DNA from: Cephalotus follicularis | Lineage: Eukaryota > Streptophyta > Magnoliopsida > Oxalidales > Cephalotaceae | Assembly (NCBI GenBank): GCA_001972305.1 | Contig: BDDD01006352.1 | Location: 27,338 to 91,337, forward strand | Reading direction: 5' to 3' | DNA: 64,000 bases | In this document: in pieces, positions 58,721 through 64,000 of the stretch | How positions within the stretch are numbered: position 1 is the first letter of the stretch | Layout of the letters: every line of letters starts with the position of its first letter | Notes under the pieces: model-generated | What the model saw: only the letters and a program-made list of their open reading frames with translations | Told to the model about the DNA's origin: nothing | Database searches by the model: none | Position numbers and translations under genes: made by a program

Positions 58721-59330
58721 GAGGCCGAGTCTTTGCAATCACGACTCATCAGGCAGCTAATGCTCCAGGTACGGTTTCGGGTTTTATTTCTGTTGGTAAC
58801 CGTAGAGCTTATGTGTTATATGATACTGGATCGAGGCACTCGGTTGTAGAGAGATCTTTTGTTCAGCATCTTGGAATGCCTTCGCAGTTGTTTGATCCTG
58901 CTTTGGTTCTTTCTACCCCTATGAGGACATCTGTTGTGATATCTGAGTGTTTTTATGGTTGTCCTATTGTTTTTGATGATCGGATTCGTGACGCGAATCT
59001 TTTTCCTATGGATATGAATGATTTCGATGTGATTCTGGGAATGGATTGGTTGGATCGCCATCAGGCTATGATTGATTGTCATGCTCGGAGGATTCTGTTC
59101 GGGGAAGTGGATCGACCTGATTTTGTTTATCAGGGTACGCAGCTTATGAAAGATGTCAAGATCATATCAGTTATGAAAGCTCAGAAGTTAGTAGCTAAGG
59201 GCGCCGAAGGGTTTCTGGCTATTATGAAGGATATCTCAAAGGTCGAGCCTCGCCTTGAAGATTATCCTGTGGTTAGGGAGTTTTCTGATGTGTTTCCGGA
59301 GGAGTTACCGGGTTTGCCACCGCAACGGGA
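58721..59330 (+). mobile_element. TE-G protease region
   Basis: Retropepsin-type aspartic protease: the active site L-Y-D-T-G-S lies near 58820 and the flap and I-L-G-M-D-W-L region near 59030-59050. It would cut the gag-pol polyprotein. Confidence 0.9.
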
Positions 59331-60110
59331 AGTGGAGTTTACCATTGAGCTCATTCCTGGGGCGGCACCTATATCTAAGGCACCGTATAGGATGGCACCG
59401 CTTGAGTTGCAAGATCTGAAAGAACAGTTGCAAGAGTTGTTAGATCGGGGTTTTATCCGGCCAAGTGTTTCGCCGTGGGGAGCTCCGGTTTTGTTTGTGA
59501 AGAAGAAGGATGGATCTATGGAACTGTGTATTGACTACATAGAACTGAATTGGATCACTGTTCGTAATAAATACCCTTTGCCTAGGATTGATGACCTGTT
59601 TGATCAACTCCAAGGTGCACGGTATTTTTCTAAGATCGATTTGAGGTCTGGATATCATCAGTTGCGGATAAAAGATGAAGATGTACCTAAGACCGCTTTC
59701 CGTACGCGGTATGGGCATTATGAATTTCTGGTGATGCCGTTTGGGCTTACGAATGCACCGGCAGTTTTCATGGACCTAATGAATCGGGGTTTTCATGAGT
59801 TTTTGGATCGGTTTGTGATTGTGTTCATCGATGATATTCTTGTGTATTCGAAATTGAAGGAAGAACATGAAGATCAACTTCGTATAGTGCTTGGTATTCT
59901 GAGGAAGAATCAGCTATACGCAAAGTTCTCGGAATGTGAGTTCTGGTTGGAACAGGTGGCATTTTTGGGCCATGTGATTACAGCGGAAGGGATTACTGTG
60001 GATCCTGCTAAGGTTGAAGCTATTACTAAATGGCCGAGACCTACTACGGTATCGGAAGTTAGGAGCTTTTTGGGTTTGGCTGGTTACTATAGGAGGTTCG
60101 TGGAAGGCTT
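59331..60110 (+). mobile_element. TE-G reverse transcriptase region
   Basis: It contains [46 protein letters not shown] and the catalytic F-I-D-D-I-L-V-Y-S box (about 59825), then F-L-G-H-V-I and [11 protein letters not shown]. Confidence 0.95.
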
Positions 60111-60815
60111 CTCCTCCATAGCCTTGCCACTGACTCAGCTTATGAGGAAGGGATCGAAGTTTGTGTGGAATGATGAACAGGAAGCAAGCTTCGAGAAACT
60201 GAAGAACGGTCTTGTGTCTGCACCGATTCTCCGTTTGCCATCTAGGTCGGGAGGATACCATATTTATAGTGATGCTTCTAAAAAGGGTTTGAGTTGTGTT
60301 CTGATGCAGCATGGTCATGTGATAGCATATGCTTCGAGACAGTTGAAGCCTTACGAGTTGAATTACCCTACACATGATCTCGAGTTGGCGGCAGTTGTGT
60401 TGGCATTAAAGATTTGGAGGCACTACTTGTATGGAGAAACTTGTGACATCTTTACTGATCACAAGAGTCTCAAGTACATCTTCACGCAAAAGGAGTTGAA
60501 TATGCGTCAGAGACGTTGGTTAGAGCTTTTGAAGGATTACGATTTGAATATTCAGTACCACCCTGGTAAAGCAAACGTGGTAGCCGATGCTCTGAGTAGG
60601 AAGAGTTCTTGGAGTGTGGCGGCTCTTGTTACTCAGTCACATTTGATAGCAGATATGGAGCGATTTGATTTGAATCTGTTTGTGCGAGGTTCAGATGGAT
60701 ATATGGCTGGCATGTGTATGGAGCCTACCCTTATATCTCGAATTAAGGCAGCTCAGGGTGATGACGGTGAGCTTTGGGCCTTGGTTCAGAATGTTGAGAA
60801 GGGTAAACAGTCTTA
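60111..60815 (+). mobile_element. TE-G RNase H region
   Basis: Gypsy-type RNase [10 protein letters not shown] (about 60265), [25 protein letters not shown] and A-D-A-L-S-R-K-S (about 60585). Confidence 0.95.
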
Positions 60816-62157
60816 GTTCTGTATGGATGAGCATGGAGTGATCTGGTTGGGTAGTCGGTTATGTGTTCCAGCAGATACTTCTATCAGAGATGCTGTCTTG
60901 TCTGAAGCGCATAGCTCTCCGTTCTCTATTCATCCGGGTTCTACCAAAATGTACAGAGACTTAAAGGAAAATTTCTGGTGGAGCGGAATGAAGAGGGATG
61001 TAGTAGAGTTTGTTGGGAAGTGTTTGGTCTGTCAGCAGGTCAAGATCGAACACCAACGTGCTAGTGGTTTGTTACAGCCCTTGGAAGTTCCGGTATGGAA
61101 ATGGGAGAGTATTGCGATGGATTTTGTTACAGGCTTGCCGAGAACTTACAGGAGAAACGATGCTATTTGGGTTGTTGTGGATCGGTTGACCAAATCAGCT
61201 CACTTCTTGGCAATCCGAGAGGATTTTTCTGTGGACCACTTGGCGGAAGTTTTCCAGTGGGAGATTATGAGACTTCATGGGACTCCTGTATCCATTGTTT
61301 CGGATAGGGATCCTCGTTTCACTTCACGGTTTTGGAAGGGATTTCAGAAAGCTTGGGGTACTAGGCTAAATTTCAGCACAGCTTTCCATCCACAGACAGA
61401 TGGGCAGACCGAGAGGACCATGCAGACCTTAGAAGATATGTTGAGGTCTTGTGCTTTGGAGTGGACTGGAAGCTGGGATGAGTATTTGAGTCTAGTGGAG
61501 TTTGCCTACAATAATAGTTGGCATGCTAGTATTCGTATGGCTCCATTTGAAGCTCTTTATGGGAGGAAATGTTGAGCTCCGACATGCTGAGATGAAGTCA
61601 GAGAAAGAGTTATTGAGGGGCCAGAGTTAGTACGAATCACTACTGAGAAGGTGGCTATAGCAAGGGAGAGGTTGAAGACAGCTCAATCTCGACAGAAAAG
61701 TTATGCAAACAAACATCGAAAGGATTTGGAGTTCAAGGTGGGTGAACATGTGTTCTTAAAAGTTTCACCTTGGAAAGGCATCCGACGATTTGGACTGAAG
61801 GGAAAGTTGAGTCCTCGGTTTACAGGACCGTTTGAGGTTCTGGAGAGGGTTGGCGCAGTTGCGTATCGGTTAGCTTTGCCTCCACAGTTAGCACATGTTC
61901 ATAATGTGTTCCATGTGTCCTTATTGAGGGGTTATCAGTATCACCCCCTACACGTGGTCCACTATCCTCTAGACAACATTTGGGAGGATTTATCTTATGA
62001 TGAGTAGGCGGAGGCTATTCTGGATCGACAGGAACGGGTTACGCGTGGCAAGACCGTTTCGTTTGTGAAGGTGTTATGGAGGAAACATCCCAAACGTGAG
62101 GCTACTTGGGAGATGGAGGAGCACATTCGGGAACGATACCCTCGTTTGTTCGTTTAA
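60816..62157 (+). mobile_element. TE-G integrase with chromodomain-like tail (broken)
   Basis: An H-H-C-C zinc-binding region (about 60905-61050; H-P-G-S-T-K-M and C-L-V-C-Q-Q-V-K) is followed by the DDE core (M-D-F-V-T-G-L near 61120, S-D-R-D-P-R-F near 61300, Q-T-E-R-T-M-Q-T-L-E near 61405), the GPF/Y region ([10 protein letters not shown] near 61830), H-V-H-N-V-F-H-V-S, and a C-terminal V-K-V-L-W-R-K-H and A-T-W-E-M-E-E (about 62065-62120), which is chromodomain-like. Confidence 0.9.
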
Positions 62158-62189
62158 GGTATGTGTATGTTAAGATTTCGGGACGAAAT

Positions 62190-62210
62190 CTTCTTTTTAG
62201 GGGGGGTGGA
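62190..62210 (+). other. TE-G polypurine tract
   Basis: TTTTTAGGGGGGTGGA before the LTR start TGTAATACCC. The upstream phrase TTTCGGGACGAAATC is shared with TE-C. Confidence 0.85.
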
Positions 62211-63511
62211 TGTAATACCCTGCTTGCCTGTACGTATTTTTCTTACGGGTTTTATTTGTTTTCATTTAAGTAATTGTATGTTTTTCGTTGCGTTTATGTT
62301 TTGGGCTGACTGATACCAGCCTTAGTTTTGGGCTTGTTTGTATGGACTTTGTTCTTGGGTAAATTAGTCATATTATTATTATTATATATATTCCACAAAT
62401 CAAATATTTTAAAAACCTTTTTAAAATACCACCTTTTATTTTATTCTTTTCCTTTTCTTTCTTTTCCTTTTTCTTTTATTTCCTCTCAAACTCCCTCTCT
62501 CTCTCACGACATCTCTCTCCCGAATTCTCTCTTTCCCTCATAACTTTCACACGGCAACAATCTTCTCCTTCCTTATCAACATGATTTTGTCTCAATTGTT
62601 TCCTTATCCTTCCCTCAATCCCCTCTTCTTTCCCGTTTTGGTTTATTTTGCTATAAATGTATGTCAAGCCATTGTGTCAGCCATCTCTTTTCCTTGTGGT
62701 TGCTGTCAAGCCTGTCATTGTGAGTGTGCTGCGTTTCTGTGTCTCTGGTTTCAACAATAAGGTTTGTCTCTCCATGGATTAATTGTAGGAATCATGCTTA
62801 CATTGTTTTGTATGGTGGGCAGGCTTTGAGTTCATTTTTTTCTTTCCTTTTCTTTCGTTTTGAGCAGCTACTGTGACTTCTGATTTGGTGTTTCTCCAAC
62901 TGGTTTTGCCATAATCAGGTTGGTTTTCATGTTGTTATGTCATGGTGATTGGCTTTATATTGCTGTCTATTGAATTTGAATGTTATAGGTTGCTAGAGAA
63001 GAAATTGTCCTACATTATGCCTTCTTGCTTTCCTGTCAAATAAGTTCTGTGTTTATAGCAATCTGTAGACACCTAGGAAGTGTCATATAATTTGGTATTA
63101 GGAATTGACAATGGTAATTTGACAGAAAATTTAATTGAAATTAGCATCCCATGGTTTGCTTCTCTTACTCACAACTCAATAATCGCTGTAAATGTACTTA
63201 ATTCAAATTCAGTATTATGTTGCTATTTTTAATACCCTATGGAGTCCTTGTAAGTGTTGGTAGCTTCCTGGTATTGAATGAATTGAGTATGGGCAGCAAG
63301 ATTTCACCAAACTGTCATATTTCTGTTTTCTGTCGCCTAGAACAGTAGACTGTCCATATGAACAGTCGACTGTCTAGTTTGAGTAGTCGACTGCATTGTG
63401 CAAATAGTCGACTGTCTTGTGTTGAGTAGTCGGCTGGACCCCTGATTCAGTCGACTGCTTGCATGTCCAGGTTGAGTAGTCGACTGGCCCTGTTGTGTAG
63501 TCGACTGCCAC
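62211..63511 (+). repeat. TE-G 3' LTR, interrupted by TE-H
   Basis: It starts TGTAATACCCTGC. It contains a TCTC-rich tract at about +260 (62480-62540) and a CAGTCGACTG cluster (63340-63511). TE-H begins inside that cluster and the rest of the LTR is beyond the window. Confidence 0.8.
63340..63511. repeat. CAGTCGACTG motif cluster in the TE-G LTR
   Basis: Eight copies of RGTCGACTG or AGTCGGCTG are spaced about 18-30 bp, nearly all with an intact GTCGAC core. Confidence 0.85.
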
Positions 63512-64000
63512 TGTAATACCCTGTTCGTTCGTAAATGTATTTTTACGGGTTCGTAAATATATTTACGGATTTTATATGTGTTTTCGGGCTTTTAATTTTG
63601 TTTAATTTTAAAAGTCCGGTTGCCCAATGATCGGGTTTATGTGAATTGTGCGGAATGATACCGGTCCGATATTTGGGTATGTTATGCTATGTTGGGTTTT
63701 ATAAATTCTTATTTTAATCCAAAATTATTTTATTAAAAAACAAATTATTATTCTTTTATTTTAATATTCCTTATTTTTCCTTTTCTTTATTAATTCATTT
63801 TGTTATTATTTCTTTTTCTTTTCTTTTTCCTATTTTATCATTTTCTACCATTTTCACCTACTTCCTTCCACCACCCTCCTCCTTTCCAGCAGATTTCTCC
63901 TTCCCACCATCTGAAAAGCCATGTTAGAATCTCTCTTTTTCATTTCATAATCCAGAAAAGTCTCATTCCATTTCCCTTTGTCAAATCTTGTCTCCCCCTT
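63512..64000 (+). mobile_element. TE-H: start of another LTR, runs off the window
   Basis: TGTAATACCCTGTTCG opens a new LTR in the middle of the TE-G motif cluster. Its first 60 bases resemble the TE-G LTR start but the rest differs. A pyrimidine-rich stretch begins near 63750. The other end and its flanking repeat are not in the window. Confidence 0.65.

Larger units (their letters stand above)
57410..62210 (+). mobile_element. TE-G: Ty3/gypsy chromovirus interior, nearly whole
   Basis: It runs from the primer site (TGGTATCAGAG at 57414) to the polypurine tract (AGGGGGGTGGA before 62211). All expected gag-pol parts are present in order in a single reading direction, with about four breaks. 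Domain sequences are well kept, so this is the youngest autonomous-type element in the window. The long LTR and the chromodomain-like tail fit the Tekay/Del clade. Members of this clade make gag-pol from one long frame. Confidence 0.9.

Overview
The window is nuclear DNA from a flowering plant. It holds plant-type Ty3/gypsy LTR retrotransposons with LTRs of several kilobases, primer sites complementary to initiator tRNA-Met, a CACTA transposon end, and fragments of two plant housekeeping genes. The gene fragments read like eudicot sequence, but the species cannot be fixed from this sequence. I see no intact host gene, no rRNA or tRNA gene and no CRISPR array. Nearly everything is transposon nested in transposon.

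Layout. (1) 1-5348 is the right part of a CACTA transposon. It appears to carry captured host exons on the minus strand: four exons of the proteasome subunit gene RPN2 and one exon of the complex I subunit gene NDUFA9, plus possible unidentified exons. It ends in a CGACCGC-rich subterminal array and the inverted terminus CACTACTAGAAAC. (2) The CACTA sits inside the 3' LTR of a minus-strand gypsy chromovirus, TE-A (5349-23411). TE-A's body is split by three solo LTRs: TE-C2 (9485-12831), TE-D (12868-15893) and TE-E (16568-19346). (3) TE-A's 5' LTR is cut off by a diverged LTR, TE-B' (23412 to about 26240), followed by an old LTR-like fragment, TE-F. (4) TE-F is interrupted by TE-B (26829-37727), a non-autonomous element with two LTRs of about 3.85 kb around a 552-bp interior, flanked by the 5-bp repeat GACAA. 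Its right LTR holds another solo LTR, TE-I (33866-36499, flanked by TATAT). (5) 37728-57315 is a rearranged cluster of non-autonomous TE-C elements, with TE-F remnants, a small tandem duplication and two separated halves of one reversed TE-D LTR. (6) 57410-62210 is the interior of TE-G, a plus-strand chromovirus with all gag-pol domains and only a few breaks. Its 3' LTR is interrupted by a last LTR, TE-H, which runs off the window.

How the parts relate. All of these LTRs except TE-F, and TE-A at its only visible 3' end, share terminal sequence of the type TGTAAYRCCC...GGGTGTKACA. TE-C and TE-G also share their primer site, leader and polypurine region, so TE-C looks like a passenger of a TE-G-like enzyme source. 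Three patterns cross family lines. One is clustered copies of a GTCGAC-centred motif in at least seven LTR types. The second is a roughly 150-bp module with two predicted RNA hairpins, present both in TE-B LTRs and in the TE-C interior. The third is a repeated TACGG...TTCTTGG unit in the TE-C, TE-C2 and TE-E LTRs. The TE-C cluster also shows a 1.8-kb tract of identity with sharp edges.
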